A program made the position numbers and the translations under genes. Below the pieces are notes generated by a model. The model was not told the origin of the DNA. It made no database searches and saw nothing but the letters and a program-made list of their open reading frames with translations. From NCBI GenBank assembly GCA_035511515.1, contig DATKFG010000149.1, positions 1 to 51,076 of the forward strand: a stretch of DNA of 51,076 bases. Reading direction: 5' to 3'. Of this stretch, positions 16,454 to 24,268 are shown in pieces. The number at the start of each line of letters is the position of its first letter. Position 1 is the first letter of the stretch. The stretch comes from VBCK01 sp035511515. GTDB lineage: Bacteria; Pseudomonadota; Gammaproteobacteria; Burkholderiales; Burkholderiaceae_F.

Positions 16454-17353
16454 TCACGCATAGGCGGACAACGCTCCGCGCATCTTTCGTAATGCTTTGG
16501 CCTCGATCTGGCGGATTCGTTCCGCAGACACACCGAATTCCCTAGCCAATTCGTGTAACGTCGCCGTGCCCACGCTGCCATCAGAGTCTTCATCCAGCCA
16601 GCGTGCTTCGATCACCCGCCGGCTGCGCGGATCCAGGCTGCCCAGTGCCTGCTGGATTCCTTCTCCTTGAAGGCGGTCGAAGCGCTGCCGCTCGATCAGC
16701 GCCTCCGGCCCGCTGCTGCTATCGGTCAGGTATTGAATCGGAGCGAACTCCTCGGACCCGTCGTCCGACCGCAGCTCCAGCGCCACGTCGCCGCCGCTCA
16801 TCCGCGTTTCCATTTCGGCGACTTCCTCCGGCTTCACGTTCAGCTCGCGAGCAACACCCTCGATTTCCTCCCGCGACATGGTGCCGGCACGCTGCTTCAG
16901 GCTGCGCAAATTGAAGAAGAGCTTGCGTTGTCCCTTGGTGGTCGCAACCTTGACCAGGCGCCAGTTGCGCAGGATGAATTCGTGAATCTCGGCCTTGATC
17001 CAGTGCAACGCGAACGACACCAGGCGCACGCCCCGGTCCGGATCGAACCGCTTGACCGCTTTCATCAGCCCGATGTTGCCCTCCTGGATCAGGTCCGCAT
17101 GAGGCAGCCCGTAGCCCAGGTAGTTGCGGGCGACCGCGACCACCAGCCGCAGGTGCGACAGCACCAGCTGCCCTGCGCTGTTCAGGTCTCCGCGCTCGCG
17201 GAACCCGCGCGCCAGTTCGCGCTCTTGTTCGGCCGACAGCATCGGAATCCGGTTGACGGCCGTGATGTATGCGTCCAGGTTGCCCAGGCTGCCCGGCACC
17301 AGCAGCGCGCTGCCCGGGACCCGCACCGACGGAAGCAAAGCACTTTGTCCCAT
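16454..17353 (-). CDS. rpoH: RNA polymerase heat-shock sigma factor (sigma-32)
   Basis: Sigma-32 directs RNA polymerase to heat-shock promoters. The 299-residue protein has region 2 with DLIQEGNIGLMKAVKRFDPDR (residues 87-107). The diagnostic RpoH box QRKLFFNLR (142-150) separates it from other sigma-70 proteins. Region 4 carries an ELAREFGVSAERIRQIE helix-turn-helix at the C-terminus. The start ATG at 17353 has AAGGAG a little far upstream and GGGGAA close by. A terminator follows. A possible promoter is at 17411-17439. No obvious RNA thermometer was traced in the short leader by eye. Confidence 0.97.
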   Translation of the reverse strand: MGQSALLPSVRVPGSALLVPGSLGNLDAYITAVNRIPMLSAEQERELARGFRERGDLNSAGQLVLSHLRLVVAVARNYLGYGLPHADLIQEGNIGLMKAVKRFDPDRGVRLVSFALHWIKAEIHEFILRNWRLVKVATTKGQRKLFFNLRSLKQRAGTMSREEIEGVARELNVKPEEVAEMETRMSGGDVALELRSDDGSEEFAPIQYLTDSSSGPEALIERQRFDRLQGEGIQQALGSLDPRSRRVIEARWLDEDSDGSVGTATLHELAREFGVSAERIRQIEAKALRKMRGALSAYA

Positions 17354-17410
17354 GTTTTCCCCGTACTCCTTGTTCGAAAAACTTTAGCACTCGATGATCG
17401 AGACTGCTAG

Positions 17411-17439
17411 TTAGAGTATCCCGGGGGCATACAGTTCAA
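17411..17439 (-). promoter_or_regulatory. candidate promoter for rpoH
   Basis: On the minus strand TTGAAC (17434-17439) and CTCTAA (17411-17416) are 17 bases apart, 58 bases before the rpoH start. The -35 is good and the -10 poor. The region is AT-richer than its flanks. Candidate only. Confidence 0.35.
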
Positions 17440-17489
17440 AGTTGGGCGCGCCAGCCAGGTGCCTGCTCCGACTTAAACCCAACGTGAGC

Positions 17490-17505
17490 GTGTGCTTACA
17501 CACGG
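17490..17505. other. short perfect stem-loop after the Sel1-repeat gene
   Basis: CGTGTG-CTTA-CACACG, ten bases past the stop of the gene at 17516-18343. On the minus strand it is followed by a T-poor sequence, so it is at most a weak terminator or a 3'-end stabilising hairpin. Confidence 0.4.
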
Positions 17506-17515
17506 AGGCCGGAAA

Positions 17516-18343
17516 TTACAGGGGTTTGGTAAAGAAGTTCGGCAGGATGTCCTGCGGCCGCAGACCCCGCAGATTGCGGTCGGGGTCTACGCTCTCCTTG
17601 GCCTGGCGCTGGTCCAGCCCCATGTCCACGTCGAGCGACAGTTGGGCGGGCTGGCTGTCGAGGTGCCCAGGTTCGGGCTTCGGCACCGCGGACAGGGCGT
17701 CCTGCCAGGCTCCTTCGATCTCCTTGCGGGCGTTCACGCGCTGGCGGCGCACCTTCGAACCGGTCGGCGCATCGGCTTCGACCTCGACCTTGGGCGTAGA
17801 AACGATGGACATCTGGGCGCTGGCCGGGTTGAAGGCGACCAGCAAGGCTCCGCTGTCGGGCCGGAACGCGCCAGCCGGCAGTCTTTCGCGCAACAGCCTG
17901 CCGGCGACGCCGCGCACCGTGCAGGCGTATCCGAGCGAATAGGACGAAAGCCGGGTCTGCGGGTCGATCCCTGCGCCCCGGCAAATCTCGCCCGCGCGCT
18001 GGTAGTTCTGCTCGAATCCTTCGCCCATACCGACCTTGGCGGCGTACTCCAGCGACGAGTCGTGATCGCCCAGATCCGCGGCGCGAGCGAAAAACTTGGC
18101 CGCTGCCTCAAGGTCCCGGTGCACGCAGATGCCGGCATCCAGCATGCGCCCCCCCAGGTACACGGCCGGGCCGTCGTTGGAGGCCGCCCCGTGAATGACC
18201 AGATCGACTGCCGCGCGGCAGTCGCCGTGCCGGACCGCGACCGCGATCGGATTCGTCGACAGCTCAGTCGCCCCTGCATGCACCGTCAGGCCCGCGGCCA
18301 GCACGATGGCCATAGTGGGTCCGATTCGGCGTTCGTCGTTCAT
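17516..18343 (-). CDS. exported Sel1-like repeat protein
   Basis: A 275-residue protein with a signal peptide (MAIVLAAGLTVHAGA, about 11-25). It carries Sel1-type alpha/alpha repeats, visible as AVYLGGRMLDAGICV then DLEAAAKFFARAADLGDHDS then EYAAKVGMGEGFEQNYQRA. Cysteines in GDC, GIC, EIC and YAC may form disulfides across the repeats. The second half (about 180-275) is not recognised and is rich in charged residues. Sel1 proteins are scaffolds, and no partner is evident. The start ATG at 18343 has GGAGGG upstream; an open frame continuing upstream overlaps ftsX and is not credible. Confidence 0.75.
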   Translation of the reverse strand: MNDERRIGPTMAIVLAAGLTVHAGATELSTNPIAVAVRHGDCRAAVDLVIHGAASNDGPAVYLGGRMLDAGICVHRDLEAAAKFFARAADLGDHDSSLEYAAKVGMGEGFEQNYQRAGEICRGAGIDPQTRLSSYSLGYACTVRGVAGRLLRERLPAGAFRPDSGALLVAFNPASAQMSIVSTPKVEVEADAPTGSKVRRQRVNARKEIEGAWQDALSAVPKPEPGHLDSQPAQLSLDVDMGLDQRQAKESVDPDRNLRGLRPQDILPNFFTKPL

Positions 18344-18443
18344 ATTGAGATCCCTCCCGATCCTGGTCCCGCGTTGGAAGACGGCGCAGCGCTGACAGAA
18401 CGAAAATCCTCCTGAAACGGCCACGGCCGAACCTGGAAATTCG

Positions 18444-19349
18444 CTACGGGAACCCGGCAAGCCCGCCCCGTATGCCCCGCAGCCGGGCCCGGGCGCGGAT
18501 CGATCCAATCAGAGCGCCCGCCAGCCACACGGCCGCGACGAAGGCGGCCAGCCAGGCCGGCCGCGGCCACTGAAGCCGGATCGGGCTCGCGTACAAGTGC
18601 CCGACCGATCCGAGTTCACGGTCCAGCCACAGCCAGCCGATGCGCGCCATCGCCAGCGCGGCGGCGGCCACCGCCAGCGCAGTGATGGCGGCTGCGGCCA
18701 CCGGGGCGCGCCGCACGCCGCGGTCATCGGCGCCCAGCAGCCAGAGCAACTGCGCGCGCCGTGCATCGATCGGGGCGCTGACCGACACCGCCACGATCAG
18801 CCAGCCGGCGGCATGCAGCACGAAGGCGCCGATCGCGGCCACTGAAACGGCAACACCGATCCGGCCGAGAGCCCGGAACTTGCGATACCACGCCAGGTCG
18901 AGCTCGACCCCGTCCACGCGCGCCATCTTCCTGATCACAGCGGCGGTCGCCTCGATGGCATCGGGCCTGGCGTCCTGCCGAAAGGTCACCACCACGACAT
19001 CCGGCAGCGGGTTCACCGCCAGCTGGCCGATCGCATCCCGGTCCGCCGGCGTGCGCGCCGCGATCTGCGCCAGCGCCGCATCGCGCGAAACAAACCGTGT
19101 GGCAGCAACGGTGGGCAGCAGCGCCAGCGAGCTGCGCAACGAACCGGCCTCGTCCGCCGTGGCGCCCGCCGCCACCCTCACCGTGGCCTGCGGCGCGATC
19201 GATGCCGCCTGGGCGAGCGGGCGCAGACTCCAGAGCGAGATGGCCAGCAGCAGCACGGCCCCGAGCGCGAGCGCGGCCACCAGGACCGCCGCCAGCCATG
19301 CGAACGGCCGGCGTCCGATCGCCCTGATCGCCTCGCGCCAGCGGCTCAT
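18444..19349 (-). CDS. ftsX: cell division protein FtsX
   Basis: FtsX is the membrane subunit of the FtsEX complex, which signals from the septal ring to EnvC and the amidases. The 301-residue protein has an N-terminal transmembrane helix (about 18-42), a periplasmic domain to about 165, and three further helices in the C-terminal half, the FtsX topology. It is somewhat shorter than the Escherichia coli protein. Its ATG overlaps the ftsE stop by four bases (ATGA), so expression is coupled. Its partner EnvC is encoded in this window at 2.6-3.9 kb. Confidence 0.93.
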   Translation of the reverse strand: MSRWREAIRAIGRRPFAWLAAVLVAALALGAVLLLAISLWSLRPLAQAASIAPQATVRVAAGATADEAGSLRSSLALLPTVAATRFVSRDAALAQIAARTPADRDAIGQLAVNPLPDVVVVTFRQDARPDAIEATAAVIRKMARVDGVELDLAWYRKFRALGRIGVAVSVAAIGAFVLHAAGWLIVAVSVSAPIDARRAQLLWLLGADDRGVRRAPVAAAAITALAVAAAALAMARIGWLWLDRELGSVGHLYASPIRLQWPRPAWLAAFVAAVWLAGALIGSIRARARLRGIRGGLAGFP

Positions 19350-20035
19350 GGCTGCAGGCGCCCTTCCACCAGGCCGACCCGGCGCGCGGCGATCTGCGCC
19401 GGCACCGGCCCACGCGCGGCCACGACCGCGGTGACGCCCGCCGCGCAGAACTGCGCCAGGGTCGCAAACAGCGACGCGGGGTCGGCGTCCGCCTCGGAGT
19501 CGATCCCGGCCGGCTCGTCGATCAGCAACAGCGCCGGGCGGTTGGCCAGGGCGCGTGCCAGCACGACCCGCCGACGCTCGCCATAGGCCAGCCGGTCGCA
19601 GCGCAGCGCGCCGATCTGGCCCGGGTCCAACCCGACCCGCTGCAACGCGACTCGGGCCCGTTCGATCGCCTCGGACCGGTGCTCGCCCGCGATCAGCGCC
19701 GGCGCGCTGACGTTCTCGATCACGCTGCAGTCGTCGAACAGCAAGGGCTCCTGCGGCACGATTCCCATCTGCCGGCGCAAATGCGCCCGCGCGCGCAGTC
19801 CCAGGCGGGCCACATCCTGGCCGGCGATCGTGACCCGCCCGGAGGTGGGCAGCTCCAGGGCGGCCATCAGCCGCAGCAGCGTGCTCTTGCCCGCCCCGCT
19901 GGGGCCGCTCAGCACGATCAGCTCACCGCGGGCGATGGTCAGGCTCAGATCCGACAGCACCAGCCTGAATGTGCCGCGCCGCACTTCGACATGGTCCAGT
20001 TTCAGCAGTGTTTCGGATTCGATGGACTCGGCCAC
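19346..20035 (-). CDS. ftsE: cell division ATP-binding protein FtsE (degenerate ABC motifs)
   Basis: FtsE is the cytoplasmic ABC ATPase of FtsEX. The 229-residue protein keeps a perfect Walker A (GPSGAGKST, 44-52), a Q-loop (VPQEP) and a Walker B LLLIDEP. It departs from the family elsewhere. The ABC signature, normally LSGGE, reads LAYGE (149-153). The H-loop position, normally ATHD, reads AARG (206-209), so the switch histidine is missing. DEPTG reads DEPAG. ATP binding looks intact but hydrolysis may be weak or absent. It is the first gene of the ftsE-ftsX pair and divergent from ppk1. Confidence 0.9.
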   Translation of the reverse strand: MAESIESETLLKLDHVEVRRGTFRLVLSDLSLTIARGELIVLSGPSGAGKSTLLRLMAALELPTSGRVTIAGQDVARLGLRARAHLRRQMGIVPQEPLLFDDCSVIENVSAPALIAGEHRSEAIERARVALQRVGLDPGQIGALRCDRLAYGERRRVVLARALANRPALLLIDEPAGIDSEADADPASLFATLAQFCAAGVTAVVAARGPVPAQIAARRVGLVEGRLQP

Positions 20036-20057
20036 GTCAGATTCGACCCTCGCCGCC

Positions 20058-20063
20058 TACAAT
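20058..20063 (+). promoter_or_regulatory. candidate -10 box for ppk1
   Basis: TACAAT lies 67 bases before the ppk1 ATG in the ftsE/ppk1 divergent gap. The -35 position (CGTCAG) is poor. Candidate only; no PhoB box was recognised. Confidence 0.35.
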
Positions 20064-20129
20064 GCAAACTGGTGCGGCCGGCGGCAAAGCAAGGTCGCGG
20101 ATTGTACGTCCCACCGATCCGAGGCAGTC

Positions 20130-22280
20130 ATGGAACGGTCAGATGCCACCTTCACGGTGGCGGCCCGCCGGGCCCACAACGGCAAGCTCGAACGCGCGCT
20201 GGACCACGCGGTGCCGATCGCGCGCTTCCTGGACCGGGAGCTGTCGCACCTGGCGTTCAACGAGCGCGTGCTGGCGTTGGCCGAGCGCGCCTCGGTTCCG
20301 CTGGCCGAACGGCTGCGTTACGTGTGCATCGTGTCGTCCAACCTGGACGAGTTCTTCGAGATCCGCATTTCCGAACTGATGGGCGAAATGCGCGAGTCCG
20401 GCGGCATCAACCAGGCCTCGCCGCTGTGGGAGTCGTTCACGCTCATCGCCGACCGGGCCCACGCGCTGGTGGACCATCAATACCGGATCTACAACGAACA
20501 GATCATTCCGGCCCTGGCGCGCGCACGCATCGTCGTGCTGAGTCATTCGAAGCGATCCGCATCCCAGCGGGACTGGGTCAGGGAGTACTTCGAGCGCGAG
20601 GTGCGCCCGCTGCTGTCGCCAATCGGACTGGATCCGGCCCACCCGTTCCCGCAGGTGATGAACAAGACGCTGAACTTCATCGTGCAGCTGAACGGCAAGG
20701 ACGCGTTCGGACGCCCGGGAACGATCGCCATCGTCAAGGTGCCGCGCGTGCTGCCGCGCGTGATTCCCTTGCCTTCGCGCCTGACGCCCCAGCGGCAGGC
20801 GTTCGTGCTGCTGTCCTCGGTGATCCGCGCCCACCTGGCGGACCTGTTTCCGCGCCGCGGCGTGGCGGGCTTTTCGCAGTTCCGGGTCACGCGCGACTCG
20901 GAGCTGTGGGTCGACGAACGCGAGGTGTCCGATCTGCGCCAGGCGCTGCAGGTCGAGCTCACCCAGCGCCATTTCGGCAACGCGGTGCGCCTGGAAGTGC
21001 TGCGGACCTGCCCGGATGCGCTGGAGCTTCTGCTGCGCGAGCAGTTCCAGCTGCCCCCGCAGACCATGTACCGGGTGGCAGGGCCGGTCAACCTGGTGCG
21101 GCTGAACCAGCTGGTCGACCACTTGAATCGTGCCGAGCACCGCTTCCCGCCCCTGGTGCCGGCCTGGCCCAGGCAGGTCGCGCAGGGGTCCGACCTGTTC
21201 GAGGCGATACGGCGCGGCGACATCCTGCTGCATCACCCATTCGAGAGCTTCGAGCCGGTGGTCGAGTTCCTGCGCCAGGCGGTGGCCGACCCGAAGGTGG
21301 TCGCGATCCGGATGACGCTGTACCGCACCGGCACCGGTTCGGTGCTGGTCGATCTGCTGGAGGAGGCGGCGCGACAGGGCAAGGAAGTCACGGTCGTGGT
21401 CGAGCTGAAGGCGCGCTTCGACGAGGAAGCCAACATCAACGTGGCCGAGCGGCTGGAGGCGGTCGGGGCGCAGATCGTGTACGGACTGGTGGGGCTGAAG
21501 ACGCACGCGAAACTGCTGCTGGTGCTGCGCCGCGAATCCTCGCGCGGGCGGGAACGCCTGGTCCGTTACGCGCACCTGGGCACCGGCAACTACCACCCGA
21601 CCACGACCAAGCTGTACACGGACTTCGGCATGCTCACCGCGCATGGCGGGATGTGCACCGACGTCGAACGCGTCTTCATGCACCTGACCAGCCTGACGCG
21701 GGTCGAGCGTCTCACGCACCTTTGGCTGGCGCCGTTCACGCTGCACAAGCGCAACCTGGCGGCGATCGCCAACGAGGCCCGGCTGGCGCGCGCCGGCAAG
21801 CCGGCGCGGATCATCGCCAAGGTCAATGCGCTGGTCGATGAGGCGACCATCAACGCGCTGTACGAGGCCTCCAGCGCGGGCGTCCGGATCGACCTGATCG
21901 TGCGGGGCGCCTGCTCGTTGCGCCCCGGCGTCAAGGGCCTGTCGGACAACGTCCAGGTGCGCTCGGTGGTGGGCCGCTTCCTGGAGCACCACCGGATCTA
22001 TTACTACGGCGCCGACGGCAAGGAGTCGGTCTATCTGGCCAGCGCCGACTGGATGGGACGGAACCTGTTCCGGCGCATCGAGGTGGCTTTCCCGGTGCTG
22101 GACCCCAAGTTGAAGCGGCGCGTGATCGACGAGGGCTTGCGTCCTTACCTGGACGACACGGCCGAAGCCTGGACGCTGCTGCCATCGGGCGAATACGCGC
22201 CGCCCCGGCAGGTCGCAACCGGACAGAGCGCCCAGCGCAAGCTGCTGGCCCTGCTGACGCACCCTGACCAAGAGCGCTGA
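20130..22280 (+). CDS. ppk1: polyphosphate kinase 1
   Basis: Ppk1 reversibly transfers the gamma phosphate of ATP to inorganic polyphosphate chains. At 716 residues it has the family's four domains: N (RELSHLAFNERVLALAE), H, and the two C-terminal catalytic domains. The autophosphorylated histidine is His459 in GLKTHAKLL and the second conserved histidine is His621 in HRIYYYG. The ATG at 20130 has GAGG nine bases upstream. It is followed 11 bases later by sixA. The exopolyphosphatase gene ppx lies 2 kb away, so synthesis and degradation genes are close together but on opposite strands. Confidence 0.97.
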   Translation: MERSDATFTVAARRAHNGKLERALDHAVPIARFLDRELSHLAFNERVLALAERASVPLAERLRYVCIVSSNLDEFFEIRISELMGEMRESGGINQASPLWESFTLIADRAHALVDHQYRIYNEQIIPALARARIVVLSHSKRSASQRDWVREYFEREVRPLLSPIGLDPAHPFPQVMNKTLNFIVQLNGKDAFGRPGTIAIVKVPRVLPRVIPLPSRLTPQRQAFVLLSSVIRAHLADLFPRRGVAGFSQFRVTRDSELWVDEREVSDLRQALQVELTQRHFGNAVRLEVLRTCPDALELLLREQFQLPPQTMYRVAGPVNLVRLNQLVDHLNRAEHRFPPLVPAWPRQVAQGSDLFEAIRRGDILLHHPFESFEPVVEFLRQAVADPKVVAIRMTLYRTGTGSVLVDLLEEAARQGKEVTVVVELKARFDEEANINVAERLEAVGAQIVYGLVGLKTHAKLLLVLRRESSRGRERLVRYAHLGTGNYHPTTTKLYTDFGMLTAHGGMCTDVERVFMHLTSLTRVERLTHLWLAPFTLHKRNLAAIANEARLARAGKPARIIAKVNALVDEATINALYEASSAGVRIDLIVRGACSLRPGVKGLSDNVQVRSVVGRFLEHHRIYYYGADGKESVYLASADWMGRNLFRRIEVAFPVLDPKLKRRVIDEGLRPYLDDTAEAWTLLPSGEYAPPRQVATGQSAQRKLLALLTHPDQER

Positions 22281-22291
22281 AAGCCCGCGAC

Positions 22292-22756
22292 GTGGAATTG
22301 ATCCTTTGGCGCCATGCGGAGGCCGAACCAGGCGAGCCCGACCTGGGCCGGCGATTGAGCGCCAAGGGCGAGAAACAGGCCCGGCGCATGGCCGAATGGC
22401 TGCACAGCCGGCTGCCGGATTCGGCCCGGATCCTGGCCAGCCCGGCCACCCGCGCGCAGCAGACCGCGCGCGCGCTGGCCGACCTGTCGCGCCGCAAGTT
22501 CAAGACGCTCGAGCAGATCGCGCCCGGCGCGACCGCCGAGGAGCTGCTGGCAGCGGTCGGATGGCCCGGGTCGCGCTCCCCGATCGTTGCCGTCGGGCAT
22601 CAGCCGACACTGGGCCTTGCGGTCAGCCGCCTGCTGGCCGGCGCCGAGCGCCCATGGCCGGTCAAGAAGGCCGCGGTCTGGTGGCTCAGCTCCAGCGACA
22701 GCGACGGACTGGAGCAGGCGGTGCTGCGCGCCGTGATCAACCCCGACCTTTCCTGA
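22292..22756 (+). CDS. sixA: phosphohistidine phosphatase SixA
   Basis: SixA is a small histidine phosphatase that removes phosphate from protein histidines. The 154-residue protein begins with the RHAEAE motif (His8), has the ASPATRAQQTA segment, and contains the second catalytic histidine in AVGHQPTLG. Length fits the SixA subgroup. The start is GTG at 22292. It follows ppk1 by 11 bases, a pairing seen in other proteobacteria, and is probably co-transcribed with it. Confidence 0.92.
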   Translation: MELILWRHAEAEPGEPDLGRRLSAKGEKQARRMAEWLHSRLPDSARILASPATRAQQTARALADLSRRKFKTLEQIAPGATAEELLAAVGWPGSRSPIVAVGHQPTLGLAVSRLLAGAERPWPVKKAAVWWLSSSDSDGLEQAVLRAVINPDLS

Positions 22757-22892
22757 CGGCCGCCGCCCCAAAACCGGCCGCAATGCCGGAAATTGTTGTC
22801 GAATCGCTGCACTTTTCCCGAGCGCTGCGGGCCACGCACGCGCCTACATTGCTCCCGACCCATTCGACGGGCCGAAACCGGCGAGGAATTCG

Positions 22893-24008
22893 ATGCGATT
22901 CAAAGACTGGCCGATCGCTGCGCGCATCTGGAGCGCGGTCGGCGTCACGATGGTCTCGTTTGCCGCCGCGGCCATCCTGGCGCTGTGGCAGCTGTCGCAG
23001 GGCGGATCCGATGGCGGCGGCGGTTGGCTGGCGCCGATCGCCTATCTGGGGATAGCGGCGCTCGTGAGCTGCCTGGCCGGATGGACCGTCGCATCCGGCA
23101 TCGTGAAGCCGTTCCACCAGGCCGTGGATGCGGCAGTGGCCATCGGGCGGGGTCAACTGGACCAGAAGATCACGTCAGGGACCCGCGACGAGCTGGGCTG
23201 GCTGCTGCATGAGCTCAGGCAGATGCAAAAGAGCCTGGTCCGGTCGGTCACCGGGATCCGGACCGCGGCCAACGCGATCAGCGCGGCCGCCGGCGAGATC
23301 GTCAGCGGCAGCGCCGATCTGTCCTCGCGCGCCGAGACCCAGGCGGCATCGCTGCAGCAGGCATCCGGATCGATGGATGAGCTGACGTCGACCGTCAGAC
23401 ACAATGCCGAGCAGGCGCGCTCGGTCAACCAGCTGGTCAGCTCGGCGGCCGAGGTGGCCATGCGGGGCGGAAACGTCGTATCCGAAGTGGTGCGCACGAT
23501 GAGCGACATCAACGCGAGCGCGGGTCGGATCGTCGATATCATCAGCGTGATCGACGGCATCGCGTTCCAGACCAACATCCTGGCGCTGAACGCCGCCGTC
23601 GAAGCAGCGCGTGCCGGCGAACAGGGACGCGGCTTCGCGGTCGTGGCGGCCGAAGTGCGCAGCCTGGCGCAACGCAGCGCCACCGCCGCCAAGGAGATCA
23701 AGGCGCTGATCAGCGACTCGGTCGAGAAGATCGGCGCCGGCGCGCGCCTGGTGGACTCGGCCGGAGAAACGATGGGCGAGATCGTCAACAGCGTCACCCA
23801 GGTGAGCAGGATCATGCAGGAGCTGGCCGATGCCGGCCTGTCGCAGAGCGGCGGCATCGAGCGCATCGGCTCGACCGTGACGCAAATGGAGCAGACGACC
23901 CAGCAGAATGCCGCCATGGCCGAACAGGCGGCCGCCGCGGCGCAGTCGATGCAGCAACAGGCCGCGGCTCTGACGCAGATCGTCGGGCAGTTCAAGCTCG
24001 CGGCGTAA
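22893..24008 (+). CDS. methyl-accepting chemotaxis protein without a periplasmic sensor domain
   Basis: The 371-residue product has two transmembrane helices (about 13-34 and 45-68) separated by only about ten glycine-rich residues. There is no ligand-binding domain between them. A HAMP-like segment (about 70-125) leads to a full cytoplasmic signalling hairpin with the conserved tip IDGIAFQTNILALNAAVEAA. No C-terminal pentapeptide for CheR/CheB docking is seen. Input must come from the membrane, the HAMP region or another protein. The start ATG has AGGA upstream. It lies between sixA and ppx, with no chemotaxis genes nearby. Confidence 0.92.
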   Translation: MRFKDWPIAARIWSAVGVTMVSFAAAAILALWQLSQGGSDGGGGWLAPIAYLGIAALVSCLAGWTVASGIVKPFHQAVDAAVAIGRGQLDQKITSGTRDELGWLLHELRQMQKSLVRSVTGIRTAANAISAAAGEIVSGSADLSSRAETQAASLQQASGSMDELTSTVRHNAEQARSVNQLVSSAAEVAMRGGNVVSEVVRTMSDINASAGRIVDIISVIDGIAFQTNILALNAAVEAARAGEQGRGFAVVAAEVRSLAQRSATAAKEIKALISDSVEKIGAGARLVDSAGETMGEIVNSVTQVSRIMQELADAGLSQSGGIERIGSTVTQMEQTTQQNAAMAEQAAAAAQSMQQQAAALTQIVGQFKLAA

Positions 24009-24024
24009 GCGCCGGGGGCGACCA

Positions 24025-24257
24025 CCCTCACCCCCTCCCCTCTCCCGCTGCGCGGGCGAGGGGCGTCCCACCGCCGCAGCTTCGATGTCGGAGCATGTGC
24101 GACGCTTGTGAAGGCCGCGGGGGGAGCTCGAGGGGGGTCGCAGACCACCCTCGAGGCCGATCCTCCTGCTTTTCGGTTCCGAAGCTGCTGTTAGTGGCCA
24201 GGCGCAGGTGCTCTTCGAAGCAGAGCTTCATGGCAAGGAGAGGGGAGGGGGTGAGGG
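24025..24257. repeat. family A palindrome interrupted by a second repeat
   Basis: The left arm is intact at 24025-24065. The matching right side survives only as its last 20 bases at 24238-24257. Between them lie about 170 bases, most of which (24100-24232) are a copy of repeat family B. It fills the gap between the convergent chemoreceptor and ppx genes. Confidence 0.8.
24100..24232 (+). repeat. structured repeat family B, copy 1
   Basis: This stretch aligns without gaps to the minus strand of 43541-43671. About nine tenths of bases match in the first 82, a poorly matching block of roughly 29 bases follows, and then the last 20 match well. Overall about four fifths are identical by eye. Both copies can form the same hairpin, here CGAGGGGGGTC (24129-24139) with GACCACCCTCG. 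It ends in TTCATG like the copy ahead of rplY. Confidence 0.75.
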
Positions 24258-24268
24258 CTAGCCAGTAG

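Noticed and set aside
20139..22271. 710-codon open frame on the minus strand across ppk1
   Set aside because: Antisense shadow of ppk1 caused by high GC at third positions; no ribosome-binding site or domain.
22757..22892. FliA (sigma-28) promoter before the chemoreceptor
   Set aside because: A GCCGAAAC near 22871 resembles part of the -10, but there is no matching -35 at the right distance.
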